Part shown: piece after piece, positions 1-9,416 of the stretch
Numbering within the stretch: the stretch's first letter is position 1
Layout: each line of letters starts with the position of its first letter
Assembly: GCF_019457535.1 (NCBI RefSeq)
Contig: NZ_CP080417.1
Location: 3,224,001 to 3,288,000, forward strand
From: Shewanella halotolerans
GTDB lineage: Bacteria; Pseudomonadota; Gammaproteobacteria; Enterobacterales; Shewanellaceae
Direction of reading: 5' to 3'
Length of the DNA stretch: 64,000 bases
Translations under genes and position numbers: made by a program
Notes under the pieces: model-generated
Told to the model about the DNA's origin: nothing
The model's input: only the letters and a program-made list of their open reading frames with translations
Database searches by the model: none

Positions 1-703
1 CTAAGGTCTCGACGCCGCGAAAGCGATGTTCGAACTTATTGGTCGCCCGGCGCAGCGCCTGCTCTGGGTCCAGCTTGAGGTGTCTGGCCAGATTCACCAC
101 GGCAAATAGCAGGTCTCCCAGCTCATCTTCCATCTTGTCTCTGTCCTGGGCGGCAACCTCCACCATCACCTCGTCAATCTCCTCATGGATCTTGGCCACC
201 ACAGGCCCTAAGTCATTCCAGTCGAAACCCACGGTCGCCACTCGGCGTTGCACCTTGGCGGCGCGGGTCAGGGCCGGCAGTGAGCGCGGAATATCATCAA
301 GCACCGAATGTAGCGAGCGCCCGGCGCGCTCCTTGGCCTTGATGCTCTCCCAAGTTTCACGTACCGACTCGCTGGATGCCTGAGTCATCTCGCCAAACAC
401 ATGGGGATGACGCTCAGTGAGCTTAGTACAGATCTTCTCCACCACCAGATCGAAATCGAACCTGCCCTGCTCCTTGCCCAGCTGGCAATAGAAGATCACC
501 TGAAACAGCAGGTCTCCAAGCTCACCGGGTAGTTCATCCAAGGCGCCGCGCTCTATGGTATCGGCCACCTCAAAGGCTTCTTCCAGGGTAAAGGGCACTA
601 TGGTCTGATAGCTCTGGGCCTTGTCCCAGGGGCAACCTGTCTGTGGATCTCTGAGCCGCTCCATGATGGTCAGCAGTCTTTGGATATCTGATTTACTCTG
701 CAT
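1..703 (-). CDS. mazG: Nucleoside triphosphate pyrophosphohydrolase MazG (3' end cut by window edge)
   Basis: The frame opens at an ATG at 703 (protein begins MQSKSDIQRLLTIMERLRDP) and stays open to position 1, giving about 234 residues of a protein usually near 260. Two MazG repeats are visible: an N-terminal one with EEAFEVADTI followed by ELPGELGDLLFQV, and a C-terminal one with HEEIDEVMVEV followed by EDELGDLLFAVVN. These acidic ExxE/ExxD clusters bind Mg2+ and the triphosphate. MazG hydrolyses NTPs and dNTPs to monophosphates and in E. coli is linked to (p)ppGpp levels. Its position directly downstream of relA is the conserved enterobacterial order. A strong hairpin lies between the two genes, so mazG may be partly uncoupled from relA. 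The stop codon lies outside the window. Confidence 0.95.
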   Translation of the reverse strand, partial: MQSKSDIQRLLTIMERLRDPQTGCPWDKAQSYQTIVPFTLEEAFEVADTIERGALDELPGELGDLLFQVIFYCQLGKEQGRFDFDLVVEKICTKLTERHPHVFGEMTQASSESVRETWESIKAKERAGRSLHSVLDDIPRSLPALTRAAKVQRRVATVGFDWNDLGPVVAKIHEEIDEVMVEVAAQDRDKMEDELGDLLFAVVNLARHLKLDPEQALRRATNKFEHRFRGVETL

Positions 704-715
704 CGCTTACCTCAT

Positions 716-740
716 CAAAAAGGCGGCCTGGGCCGCCTCT
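716..740 (-). terminator. Rho-independent terminator between relA and mazG
   Basis: A perfect 8-bp GC-rich stem (AGGCGGCC with GGCCGCCT, 721-738) is followed on the minus strand by a run of five T. It lies after the relA stop and 13 bases before the mazG start, so it would end or attenuate relA transcripts before mazG. Confidence 0.8.
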
Positions 741-805
741 TACTCTTATCATCTGTGAACTTTGTGATTTCTATCTGCGCTTAGATATTCGGGCTCACCA
801 AGCCA

Positions 806-3010
806 CTAGAGACGTCGCGCCTCGATGACGCCGCTCACCTGAGACAGCTTGGCGATCACTCTGGATAGACCTTCCAGGTTATACAGCTCAAGTTCCAGCT
901 CGATAGCCGCCGTCTGGGTCTTCACATCCGACGATGAGCTCATGGCCAACACGTTGGATTTCTCCGCCGCCAGCACAGAGGTGAGATCTCTCAGCAGACC
1001 GCTACGATCGTTAGCCAACACCTTGAGCTTAAGTTTATAGCCACCTGAGTAGTTCTCGCCCCAGACCACATCGACGCTGCGCTCGGGATGCACCCGCATC
1101 AGTTCTTTAACCTGCTCGCAGTCGGCCCTGTGCACAGAGATCCCCCTGCCTTTGGTGATAAAGCCGAAGATCTCATCTCCCGGCACCGGCTGGCAACACT
1201 TGGCGATATGGCTGAGCAGATTACCGACACCGTTAACCTCGACCTGGCCCTTGCCTTTTCCGGTTGAGCGCGCCTGGTTTTTCTTCAGCAGATCTTCAAG
1301 GGCCTCCTCTTCGGAGACCTCGTTGACCCGCATCCGGCTCTGTACGTGGTTGACCACCTGGTTGAGCCTGACGTCCCCGCCGCCGATACCGGCCAGTAGG
1401 TCATCCATCCCCACCATATTGAAACGCTCCACGGCGCTGTGGGCATCTTTCAGGGTCAATCCAGAACGTGCCAGCTCGGCCTCGAGCATCTCGCGCCCGG
1501 CGACGATATTCTTGTCCCTGTCTTGCTGCTTGAACCAGTGCTGGATCTTAGAGCGTGTACGCGACGCCTTGATATATCCCAGGTTAGGATTGAGCCAATC
1601 CCGCTTAGGGTTAGGGTGCTTGGAAGTGATGATCTCGACCCGCTCGCCGGTCTCCACCTGGTAGGTGAAGGGCACGATGCGACCGTCCACCTTGGCGCCG
1701 ATACACTTATGGCCTACCTGTGAGTGAATATAATAGGCGAAATCCAGCACGGTGGAGCCCATGGGCAGATCCACCACGTCGCCGTTCGGGGTGAAGACAT
1801 AGGCTCTGTCTTCAAACACCTGACTGCGAACCTCATCCACCAGGTTGCCACTCTCGGCCACATCTTCCTGCCACTGCAGGATCTTACGCAGCCAGTTGAT
1901 CTTCTCTTCGTAGCCGCTCTGCTTACCCGTAGTGCCCTCTTTATACTTCCAGTGGGCGGCCACCCCCAGCTCGGCATCTTCATGCATCTGCTCGGTGCGG
2001 ATCTGGATCTCCACCGTCTTGCCCTCTGGGCCCACCACTATGGTGTGAATCGACTGATAACCATTGGGTTTAGGGTTGGCGACATAGTCGTCGAACTCTT
2101 TTGGAATATGGTGCCAAAGGGTATGCACCACACCCAGGGCGCCGTAACAGTCCTGCAGGCGCTCGGTGACGATACGCACGGCGCGCACGTCAAACAGCTC
2201 ATCGAAAGTGAGATCTTTGCCGCGCATCTTCTTCCAGATGCTGTAAATATGTTTAGGCCTGCCATAGACCTTGGCGCGGATCTGCTCCTCGTCCAGACGC
2301 TGCTGCAACTGATTGACGAAGTTCTCTATGTAGATCTCACGGTCCATCCGCTTACCATCGAGCTGCTTGGCAATCTCTTTATAGGTATCAGGATGCAGAT
2401 AACGGAAGGAGATATCTTCCAGCTCCCACTTGAGCTGACCTATGCCCAGGCGGTTGGCCAACGGCGCATAGATGTCCGCAATCTCCCGCGCCAGCAGCAC
2501 ACGGGTCTCTTCGTCGGCATTTTTCACTTCCCGCAGCAGGCAGATACGCTCGGCCAATTTGATCACCACGGCGCGGACATCTTCCACCATGGCCAGCAGC
2601 ATCTTACGTATGTTGTCTATCTGGGGCTCGGCGTTGCGGCTCTGCTCGTTGACCTTGAGGGCGCCGATGGCGTCCATGGTCACCACACTGTTCACTAGCG
2701 TGGTGAGCTTGTCGCCAAACAGCTCCAGCATCTGCTCCTCAGTCAAGAGGCCGGCATCGAACACCACGAAGATCACCGCCGCCTGCAGGGTCTCGATATC
2801 CATGTTGAGCGGCGCTAAGATCTCAATCAGCTCGCGGGCGCGGCCAATCAACAGGGTATCGTTAGCATCATGTTTCGCCACCAGGGCCTCGACCTGCTTT
2901 ATTAGCGCAAGTAAGGTGCTGGCGTCATCGGCGTCACTCAGATAACGATTAACCCATTCGGTCAATTGAAAATCTGTGTCTTTAAAATGTGCTTCTCTAA
3001 CAGATACCAT
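806..3010 (-). CDS. relA: GTP pyrophosphokinase RelA, (p)ppGpp synthetase I
   Basis: This 734-residue protein has the full length and domain order of RelA. The N-terminal hydrolase-like domain has lost the catalytic His-Asp pair (the region reads FVVFDAGLLTEEQM), as expected for monofunctional RelA rather than SpoT. The synthetase domain follows at about residues 235-350, with GRPKHIYSIWKKM and NPKPNGYQSIHT. Next come a TGS domain (VFTPNGDVVDLPMGS, about 405), the Cys-containing zinc-finger stretch KCCQPVPGDEIFGF near residue 600, and a C-terminal ACT domain. RelA binds stalled ribosomes carrying uncharged tRNA and transfers pyrophosphate from ATP to GTP or GDP, starting the stringent response. 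It sits between rlmD and mazG, the usual gammaproteobacterial order. Confidence 0.97.
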   Translation of the reverse strand: MVSVREAHFKDTDFQLTEWVNRYLSDADDASTLLALIKQVEALVAKHDANDTLLIGRARELIEILAPLNMDIETLQAAVIFVVFDAGLLTEEQMLELFGDKLTTLVNSVVTMDAIGALKVNEQSRNAEPQIDNIRKMLLAMVEDVRAVVIKLAERICLLREVKNADEETRVLLAREIADIYAPLANRLGIGQLKWELEDISFRYLHPDTYKEIAKQLDGKRMDREIYIENFVNQLQQRLDEEQIRAKVYGRPKHIYSIWKKMRGKDLTFDELFDVRAVRIVTERLQDCYGALGVVHTLWHHIPKEFDDYVANPKPNGYQSIHTIVVGPEGKTVEIQIRTEQMHEDAELGVAAHWKYKEGTTGKQSGYEEKINWLRKILQWQEDVAESGNLVDEVRSQVFEDRAYVFTPNGDVVDLPMGSTVLDFAYYIHSQVGHKCIGAKVDGRIVPFTYQVETGERVEIITSKHPNPKRDWLNPNLGYIKASRTRSKIQHWFKQQDRDKNIVAGREMLEAELARSGLTLKDAHSAVERFNMVGMDDLLAGIGGGDVRLNQVVNHVQSRMRVNEVSEEEALEDLLKKNQARSTGKGKGQVEVNGVGNLLSHIAKCCQPVPGDEIFGFITKGRGISVHRADCEQVKELMRVHPERSVDVVWGENYSGGYKLKLKVLANDRSGLLRDLTSVLAAEKSNVLAMSSSSDVKTQTAAIELELELYNLEGLSRVIAKLSQVSGVIEARRL

Positions 3011-3174
3011 CTACTGCATGTCCTTAAACTTAAGTGCTTGCCCCTAAATATTGCTCGACCTGTTACGTCATCCAAACCTTGCTGGCTGACATCGCCAATA
3101 CCAAACTCACTATCTTGGGGATTCCCCCGCCAATGTCAATTGATATGCGTCGACTATTTGGCCGCTTAATCGAC

Positions 3175-4509
3175 TTATTTCTCCAACTCAAACAAGGCCA
3201 TGGCCTCGATGTGATGGGTCTGAGGGAACATATCGATGAGTCCCAGGCGACTAAGCTGATAACCCTGTGCCAGCAGCGGCTCACAATCTCTGGCCAGACT
3301 CACAGGATTACAGGAGATATAGACGATCGCCTTGGGCTTCATCTTCTTTAACCATTGTAGACTCTCATAGGCGCCAGCTCTGGCAGGATCCAGCAGTAAC
3401 TTGTCGATGCGGCCAAGCCAAGGGGCAGCGGATAAGTCCGCGCTGAGGTCTCCGTGGTAGAACTCGGCCCCCTCGACACCGCTCATGGTTGCATTGACTT
3501 TCGCCTGCGCCACCATGGCCTCGACTCCTTCGACGCCAACCACCTGGGCGCCCGCCTTGGCCAGTGGCAGGGTAAAGTTACCCACCCCGCAGAAGAGATC
3601 CAGCACCCGCTCGCCCGGCTGAATCTGCAGCCAGTCGATCGCCTGGGTCACCATCTGCTGGTTGATCTCACCGTTAACCTGAATGAAGTTGCCCGGCGAG
3701 AAGCCAAGCTGATTGCCATCCTCCAGGGTATAGAAGGGCAGGCTCTCGTCACCCCAGAGGGTCTCAAGCTTGCCATCATCATCGAGTAAGACAAGCCTCA
3801 CCTTATGCTGCTCGCCAAATGTAGCTAGCAGAGCCTTATCTTTATCGTTCAGGGGGCTAGTGATACGTAGCACCACGCATGGGCCAGAATCCACAGACAA
3901 CAGCTCCACATGGCCCAGGCTGCGCTTGGCACTGAGGCGATTGAGGCATTGATTCAACGGCGCGATAAGCTCAGACAATGATTTTGCCAGCACAGGGCAG
4001 GCGTCAATATTAACCACCTCGCTGCTGGCCAGGGCGCGAAAACCCAGGTTGAGCTGCTTTGTATCACGCAGGTACTGAGTCGCCAGTCGGGCGCGGCGAC
4101 GATAATGCCAGCCTTCGCCACTTAGCGGCTCGCTCATGGTCTGCGGCTGGGTACGGCCCATCTTGTTGATCAGGTTCTCCAGCGCCGCCTGCTTGACATC
4201 GCGCTGGGCAGAAAGCTCAAGATGCTGCAGGTCACAGCCGCCGCAGCGACCATAGTATGGGCAGCTTGGTTCTATTCGCGCGGCGCTGGCGCTCTCGACC
4301 TTAATCAGCTTGGCCTTGGCATGACGCTTCTTCTGCTCGACTATCTGCGCGGTCACGGTTTCATCCGGCAGCGCGCCGGGAATAAAGACGATTTTTCCCT
4401 GATGTTCTGCTATCCCCGCCCCCAGATGATCCAGCTGGCTAACATGGAAACTTTGCTTAGCCTGGGTTTGTTGTGTCTTGCGGGGTTTAGCTTTATAAAA
4501 TTGTGCCAT
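3175..4509 (-). CDS. rlmD: 23S rRNA (uracil-1939-C5)-methyltransferase RlmD
   Basis: The 444 residues match RumA/RlmD in length and layout. An N-terminal TRAM RNA-binding domain is followed by a 4Fe-4S cluster site with Cys83, Cys89 and Cys92 (CPYYGRCGGC) and a fourth Cys near 171 (DACPVL). The C-terminal Rossmann methyltransferase has an SAM loop (VLDLFCGVGNFTLPLA), the LLDPARAGA motif and the catalytic nucleophile Cys400 in YISCNPVSLARD. It methylates U1939 of 23S rRNA using SAM. It is divergent from barA, with 97 bp between them that should hold both promoters, and lies 164 bp upstream of relA. Confidence 0.96.
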   Translation of the reverse strand: MAQFYKAKPRKTQQTQAKQSFHVSQLDHLGAGIAEHQGKIVFIPGALPDETVTAQIVEQKKRHAKAKLIKVESASAARIEPSCPYYGRCGGCDLQHLELSAQRDVKQAALENLINKMGRTQPQTMSEPLSGEGWHYRRRARLATQYLRDTKQLNLGFRALASSEVVNIDACPVLAKSLSELIAPLNQCLNRLSAKRSLGHVELLSVDSGPCVVLRITSPLNDKDKALLATFGEQHKVRLVLLDDDGKLETLWGDESLPFYTLEDGNQLGFSPGNFIQVNGEINQQMVTQAIDWLQIQPGERVLDLFCGVGNFTLPLAKAGAQVVGVEGVEAMVAQAKVNATMSGVEGAEFYHGDLSADLSAAPWLGRIDKLLLDPARAGAYESLQWLKKMKPKAIVYISCNPVSLARDCEPLLAQGYQLSRLGLIDMFPQTHHIEAMALFELEK

Positions 4510-4606
4510 TTAGGCCTCTAAAACAATAAAAATACTAGTAAAGACTGCACAAAGTCTGGCAGTCTAATGTAACCTATATCCATCGTAGATAAATAATACC
4601 AACTCA

Positions 4607-7408
4607 ATGAATAGTGCAGACAATATGACTAAATACAGCCTGAGAGCCTGGGTTCTCGTGCTGGCCTTAGCGCCCACTATTTTGGTTGGTATTTTACTTG
4701 GCAGCTATTTTACCATAAATCGTTTCTATGAGCTGGAAGAAAGCTTAATCGAACGAGGCGGCAACATTATCGAGCCGCTGGCCATCTCCGCCGAGATCGG
4801 ATTGGAAACCAAAAACTTCGAGACCACCAAACGCCTGATCACCTCGGTGCAGCTCAATAAGTCCAACCTGGTGCAGTTTATCGCCATCTTCGACACCAAC
4901 AACCGGGTGATAGTGACCTCTCATCACTATAAGAGCCACGAGTTTATGCGCTACAACGAGCCTATCGACTCGCTGCAGACCACAGAGGTGGAGCAGTTTG
5001 GCGACAGCATCATCATGCGCAGCCCCATCTTCTCCAGTCAACGCGAACTTGTGGTCAGCCCCTACGACAGCAACTCCATGGCCCAGCAGGTCAACTCCGC
5101 CAAGCTCGGCTATATCGCCGTGCTGCTCAACAAGGAGAACGCCCTGCTGGAGCAGCACAGGGCCGCGGTAGCCGCCTTCATCATAGTCCTGATCGGCGTG
5201 CAGCTGAACCTGCTGTTTACCTTCCGCCTGGTGAAAAACGTCACCCATCCCATCACAGAGATGGTGCGCGTGGTAGCCAAGATCCGCGAAGGCAAGCTGG
5301 ACACTAGGGTCGATGGCAACCTTATCGGTGAGCTTGACCTGCTCAAGCGAGGTATCAACGCCATGGCGGGCTCCTTGTCGGAATACCATGAGGAGATGCA
5401 GCAGAATATCGATCAGGCGACCTCAGATCTGCGCGAGACCCTGGAGCAGATCGAAATCCAAAACGTCGAGCTGGATCTCGCCAAGAAGCGCGCCCTGGAG
5501 GCCAGCCGCATCAAGTCAGAGTTCTTGGCCAACATGTCCCACGAGCTGCGCACGCCGCTCAACGGGGTGATCGGCTTCGCCAAACAGCTATTGAAGACGC
5601 CGCTACACGCCAGTCAGCAGGACTACATCAAGACTATCGAGAAGAGCGCCACCAACCTCTTGGGGATCATCAACGACATCCTCGACTTCTCTAAGCTGGA
5701 GGCGGGCAAGATGGAGCTGGAGAACATGCCCTTTGCCCTGCGTGAGGTGATCGACGACACCATCTCTCTGCTGGCCAACAGCGCCAAGGAGAAAGATCTC
5801 GAGCTGGTGGTAGATATCGAGCCGAGCATCAACGACAACGTCTCAGGCGATGCCCTGCGGGTCAGCCAGGTGATCACAAACCTGGTGGGCAACGCCATCA
5901 AGTTTACCGACAGCGGCAGCGTGCACCTCAAGATGCGCCTGACCAGCGAAGAGGCCGAGAAGGTCAATGTTCGCTGCGAGATCACCGACACAGGCATAGG
6001 CATAGACAAGCCCCACCAGGCACAGCTATTCCAGGCCTTCGGCCAGGCAGACTCCTCTATCTCGCGTCGCTTCGGCGGCACAGGCCTCGGGCTTATCATC
6101 ACCAAGCGCCTGATCAACCGCATGGGCGGTCAAATTGGCTGTATCTCGGCGCCGGGTAAGGGCTCAACCTTCTGGTTCACCCTGCCCCTCAAGCTGAGTC
6201 CCTACCCCATCAGTCAGCCGCTTGAAACCGACAACCTCATCGACAAGACGGTGCTCCTGTTCGAGCCGCGGGAGCTGTCACGCAAGGTCCATGAAAACCT
6301 GCTTAGCCACTGGGGCATGCAGAGTGTCAGCATCACCACAGCCGAAGATCTGGCCCGGGTGGCGGGCGAAGAGGGCCGCCATTTCGACTATGCCATCATC
6401 AGCTGCAACGATTTGGCCAGCAGCCCTAACCTGCTGAACGTACTCAATAAGATAGCCAAGATCAGCGACTACACCCTTTACCTGTGTAGCAGCACAGACA
6501 GCGCCGCCAAGATGAGCCTGATCCAGCCCAATGTAGACAAGGTGATGCAGGCGCCGGTGGGCGAGCGCGCCCTGGCCGTCACCCTGATCAATCCCCACCG
6601 CGCCCAATATGAGGCCATGCCTTTCCAGGAAGCGGTCAAAGAAACCCAGGAGCGCGAACCCATGAGCGTGCTGGCGGTGGATGATAACCCCGCTAACCTC
6701 AAGCTGATTAAGACCCTGCTCAAGGAACTGGTTACTCAGGTGACGGTCACAGACAACGGCCAAGAGGCGGTGGAGATCGCCAAGGCCAAGAGCTTCGATC
6801 TCATCTTCATGGATATTCAGATGCCGGGCACCGACGGCTTTAGCGCCACCAAGCAGATACGTGAGCAATCACTTAATCGCAATACGCCGATTGTCGCCGT
6901 GACCGCCCACGCCATCGCGGAGGAACGCGAGCGCATCGATCAGAGCGGCATGGATGGTTACCTGCCTAAGCCAATCGATGAGGCGGCGCTGAAGAGCGTG
7001 ATCAGCCGCTGGAAGACCCGGCCGCAGTTTACCCATTTCGACCAGCACACCCTCAATTGGGATCTCTGTCTGACCCAGGCCAACCAGAAAACCAGTCTGG
7101 CGCTGGAGATGCTGCAGATGCTGGTCGACTCCCTGCCCGAGACCCGTGAGCACATCTCGGGCGCCCTCGAGCGTCAGGACAGCCAAGCCATGGTCAGCCA
7201 TGTGCACAAGCTCCACGGCGCCAGCTGCTACTGCGGCGTGCCGACCACTCAGCGACTCTGTCGAGAGATTGAACAGTCACTCAAGCAAAATGCCAGCGTC
7301 GATCTGGTCGAGCCTGAAATACTTGAGTTACTTGACGAGCTTTCTAAGGTAGAATCGGCCGCAAATCAAGTAATAGCCCAGTTATCTATGGATGTGATCG
7401 ATGAGTAA
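4607..7408 (+). CDS. barA: Hybrid sensor histidine kinase BarA
   Basis: This 933-residue tripartite kinase has two transmembrane segments (about 13-36 and 187-207) flanking a periplasmic sensor, then HAMP, a coiled coil, and a HisKA domain with the phospho-acceptor His312 in SHELRTPLNG. An HATPase_c domain follows (N box NLVGNAIKFTD, G boxes DTGIGID and GGTGLGL). A degenerate linker precedes a receiver domain (Asp692/693, phospho-acceptor Asp736 in FMDIQMPG), and an HPt domain ends the protein with His867 in HKLHGAS. BarA phosphorylates UvrY/GacA, which drives CsrB/C-type small RNAs controlling carbon storage. Glycogen metabolism, encoded in this window, is a classic output of that pathway. 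A second in-frame ATG six codons in (MTKYS) is an alternative start. The stop overlaps the next gene by 8 bp. Confidence 0.95.
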   Translation: MNSADNMTKYSLRAWVLVLALAPTILVGILLGSYFTINRFYELEESLIERGGNIIEPLAISAEIGLETKNFETTKRLITSVQLNKSNLVQFIAIFDTNNRVIVTSHHYKSHEFMRYNEPIDSLQTTEVEQFGDSIIMRSPIFSSQRELVVSPYDSNSMAQQVNSAKLGYIAVLLNKENALLEQHRAAVAAFIIVLIGVQLNLLFTFRLVKNVTHPITEMVRVVAKIREGKLDTRVDGNLIGELDLLKRGINAMAGSLSEYHEEMQQNIDQATSDLRETLEQIEIQNVELDLAKKRALEASRIKSEFLANMSHELRTPLNGVIGFAKQLLKTPLHASQQDYIKTIEKSATNLLGIINDILDFSKLEAGKMELENMPFALREVIDDTISLLANSAKEKDLELVVDIEPSINDNVSGDALRVSQVITNLVGNAIKFTDSGSVHLKMRLTSEEAEKVNVRCEITDTGIGIDKPHQAQLFQAFGQADSSISRRFGGTGLGLIITKRLINRMGGQIGCISAPGKGSTFWFTLPLKLSPYPISQPLETDNLIDKTVLLFEPRELSRKVHENLLSHWGMQSVSITTAEDLARVAGEEGRHFDYAIISCNDLASSPNLLNVLNKIAKISDYTLYLCSSTDSAAKMSLIQPNVDKVMQAPVGERALAVTLINPHRAQYEAMPFQEAVKETQEREPMSVLAVDDNPANLKLIKTLLKELVTQVTVTDNGQEAVEIAKAKSFDLIFMDIQMPGTDGFSATKQIREQSLNRNTPIVAVTAHAIAEERERIDQSGMDGYLPKPIDEAALKSVISRWKTRPQFTHFDQHTLNWDLCLTQANQKTSLALEMLQMLVDSLPETREHISGALERQDSQAMVSHVHKLHGASCYCGVPTTQRLCREIEQSLKQNASVDLVEPEILELLDELSKVESAANQVIAQLSMDVIDE

Positions 7409-8003
7409 TAAACCCGGGTTTTTCAAGCGCCTCAAGGCCCTCGAACCAGAACAGAAGAAGCTGTTCGCCATCGCCCTTTGCCAACGCATGTACCCTAACT
7501 ACCAGCTGTTCAGCGAGGTCTGCGAATTTGGTGACCCACAGGTGCTCGATACCGTGCTCAACCTGCTATGGCAATCCATGTACGATCAGAAGCTGAAACT
7601 AAATATCGATCTCTACCTCGAGCGACTGGATCTCAACACGCCCGAGCCGAGCGATTTCGACGTCTACGGCGTCTATCCTGCCATGGACGCCGCCGTCGCC
7701 CTCACCTCACTGCTTAGCGCCATTCAGAGCAAGGTGGAAGACGACATCACCAACATCAGCAAGCTCTCTTCTGCTACTGTGGCTAACTATATCGAGGCCA
7801 CACTCGAGGAGGAGATGGATGAAGAAGCACTGGATGATCATATCTTCAATCACGAGGTGATGCAGGAAGAGAAGGCACTTCAGGCATCTTTGCTGGAGAT
7901 TATCGAAGAGAACCCTAAGATCACCGCCGACTTCGTCAAGGCGCTGCGCAAGGAGTTAGTGCAGGCAGGCGTATCTAACATAGGGATCTCAGTAGGCGCC
8001 TAA
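7401..8003 (+). CDS. YjaG family protein (DUF416)
   Basis: The 200-residue protein aligns by eye to E. coli YjaG: CQRMYPNYQLFSEVCEFGDP near the N terminus, FDVYGVYPAMDAAVAL in the middle, and ALRKEL.QAGVSNIGI at the end. Length agrees with the family (about 196). The function of DUF416 proteins is unknown; there is no signal peptide or membrane segment, so it should be cytosolic. The start overlaps the barA stop by 8 bp, which suggests translational coupling and co-transcription with barA. Confidence 0.85.
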   Translation: MSNKPGFFKRLKALEPEQKKLFAIALCQRMYPNYQLFSEVCEFGDPQVLDTVLNLLWQSMYDQKLKLNIDLYLERLDLNTPEPSDFDVYGVYPAMDAAVALTSLLSAIQSKVEDDITNISKLSSATVANYIEATLEEEMDEEALDDHIFNHEVMQEEKALQASLLEIIEENPKITADFVKALRKELVQAGVSNIGISVGA

Positions 8004-8006
8004 CCC

Positions 8007-8201
8007 ATGCGCAAACTTATCTACCAGGGATTTGTGCTCACCAACCCAGATGGGTTAACAAATACCTGGTGCCTCACCCTAGGGGAGCAGCGACGCATCG
8101 GCTCCCTGTTTGAGCTCAGGCGCCAGATCCATTTCTACCAGGAGCTGGGGATATTGCCGCCACCTAAGCCACTCCATCGGCGCTCCAGCCCCAAGCATTA
8201 G
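8007..8201 (+). CDS. Small protein of unknown function downstream of the YjaG-family gene
   Basis: A 64-residue frame starts three bases after the preceding stop. It is basic, especially at the end (PPPKPLHRRSSPKH), with no signal peptide or transmembrane stretch. Codon use resembles the neighbours and no longer frame competes on either strand. I recognise no family. The tight spacing supports a third gene in the barA transcription unit, but a spurious frame cannot be excluded. Confidence 0.5.
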   Translation: MRKLIYQGFVLTNPDGLTNTWCLTLGEQRRIGSLFELRRQIHFYQELGILPPPKPLHRRSSPKH

Positions 8202-8297
8202 ACTTTAGCGTTATAGGGACGCGGCGGGCAAAGTGATACCCTAACGGCGTATTCGGTTTATCACCGCTCGGATCCAAGCCAAGGAAGTCGCCTCCCT

Positions 8298-9266
8298 ATG
8301 TTAACCACTCTCTCGCCACTCTTTGTCGTGTTTGGCATCATGGTCACCGGTTTTATCGTGCAAAAGGCGCGGCTACTGCCCGAGGGCAGCGACAACGTCC
8401 TCAATCAGTATGTCTATTACATCGCCTTTCCGGCGATCATGATGATAGTGCTGGCCGAGACCCCGATCGAAGAGATCGCCAACTGGGGATTTATTGGCGG
8501 CTACAGCCTGGCCATGACACTCATCTATCTGCTAACCGGCCTGCTGTCACTCTGGTTACAGCCCAAGGATAAGCCCCTCGCGGCCATTCGCGCCCTCAAC
8601 ACCACCTTTGGTAACACCTCCTTCATCGGCATTCCGCTGATGATGATGCTGTTTCCCGGCGATCAACTGGCGTTGGCCGCAGCCGCCTTGGCTAGCCTTT
8701 TATCGGTAACCATATTTGCCATAGTGCTGGCCCAGCTGGCGCTGTTTCAGGGACAGACAGATAGCGCACTCAAGACAGTATTTTTCGCCCTCATTCAAAA
8801 CCCCATCATACTGGGAAGCCTGGCCGGGGTAGCGATATCCGCCGCCCATATTGAGCTTTATCGCCCCATCGCCGAGATCATCCGGCAATTTGGCATGACC
8901 TCCAGCCCCTGCGCCCTGTTCGCCATCGGCATGGTGCTGTGCAAGGCCAATCAGGGGGGCAGAAACGCCGCCGGCATTCAGTCACGCCTTGCCGAGCTGG
9001 CCATGCTTAACCTGAGTAAGCTGCTGCTACAGCCCCTGCTGGCCTATCTGCTACTGGGCGCCTTAGGGGTAAGCGGACAACTGCTACAGATGGGGGTGAT
9101 TCTGGCCGCCCTGCCCACCGCCGCCAGCGTCTACCTGCTGGCCCACAGATTCAACGTAGGTGCCACCAGTAGCGCCCAGACCATCAGCCTGGGAATAGTG
9201 ATCAGCTTTGCCACCATTCCGCTGCTGCACCATTGGCTGGATTCGGGCAGCGCAAGCTTGTTTTAA
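8298..9266 (+). CDS. AEC family (auxin efflux carrier-like) transporter
   Basis: The 322-residue protein is very hydrophobic, with about ten membrane segments in two five-helix bundles, as in the AEC/BASS fold. Features typical of the family are the N-terminal FGIMVTGFIVQKARLLPE, the first-bundle signature LNTTFGNTSFIGIPLMMML, and the C-terminal PTAASVYLLAHRF. Members export or import organic acids such as malate and malonate; substrate cannot be told from sequence. It appears to be a single-gene unit. Its stop codon lies inside an 18-bp tandem repeat that repeats the in-frame TAA. Confidence 0.88.
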   Translation: MLTTLSPLFVVFGIMVTGFIVQKARLLPEGSDNVLNQYVYYIAFPAIMMIVLAETPIEEIANWGFIGGYSLAMTLIYLLTGLLSLWLQPKDKPLAAIRALNTTFGNTSFIGIPLMMMLFPGDQLALAAAALASLLSVTIFAIVLAQLALFQGQTDSALKTVFFALIQNPIILGSLAGVAISAAHIELYRPIAEIIRQFGMTSSPCALFAIGMVLCKANQGGRNAAGIQSRLAELAMLNLSKLLLQPLLAYLLLGALGVSGQLLQMGVILAALPTAASVYLLAHRFNVGATSSAQTISLGIVISFATIPLLHHWLDSGSASLF

Positions 9267-9300
9267 CAAATAGGCTTGTTCTAACGAACAGGCTTGTTTT
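9256..9300. repeat. 18-bp tandem repeat (2.5 copies) spanning a stop codon
   Basis: Units GCTTGTTTTAACAAATAG (9256-9273) and GCTTGTTCTAACGAACAG (9274-9291), plus a partial third, overlap the 3' end of the AEC transporter gene. Because 18 is a multiple of three, the second unit repeats the TAA stop in the same frame. Confidence 0.8.
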
Positions 9301-9352
9301 GTCGGACTGCAGAGCCTAAAACTTATTTTCATGGGTAAAAAGCACACAGGTA

Positions 9353-9394
9353 TTTACTGTATAAAAATTCAGTATATACTGTACATGAATACAG
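9353..9394 (+). promoter_or_regulatory. recN promoter with two LexA (SOS) boxes
   Basis: A -35-like TTTACT (9353-9358) and a -10 TATACT (9375-9380) are 16 bp apart. One LexA-type box, CTGT-N8-TCAG (9357-9372), covers the spacer. A second with the full CTGT-N8-ACAG pattern (9379-9394) covers the -10 and start region. This dual arrangement is typical of tightly repressed recN promoters. A Shine-Dalgarno AAGGA at 9405-9409 precedes the ATG at 9417. Confidence 0.88.
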
Positions 9395-9416
9395 TACTTT
9401 GTAAAAGGATGTCATC

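Noticed and set aside
1724..2698. 324-codon open frame on the plus strand opposite relA
   Set aside because: It is a shadow of relA on the opposite strand in GC-rich coding sequence; relA motifs are complete and the frame has no ribosome site or recognisable domain.
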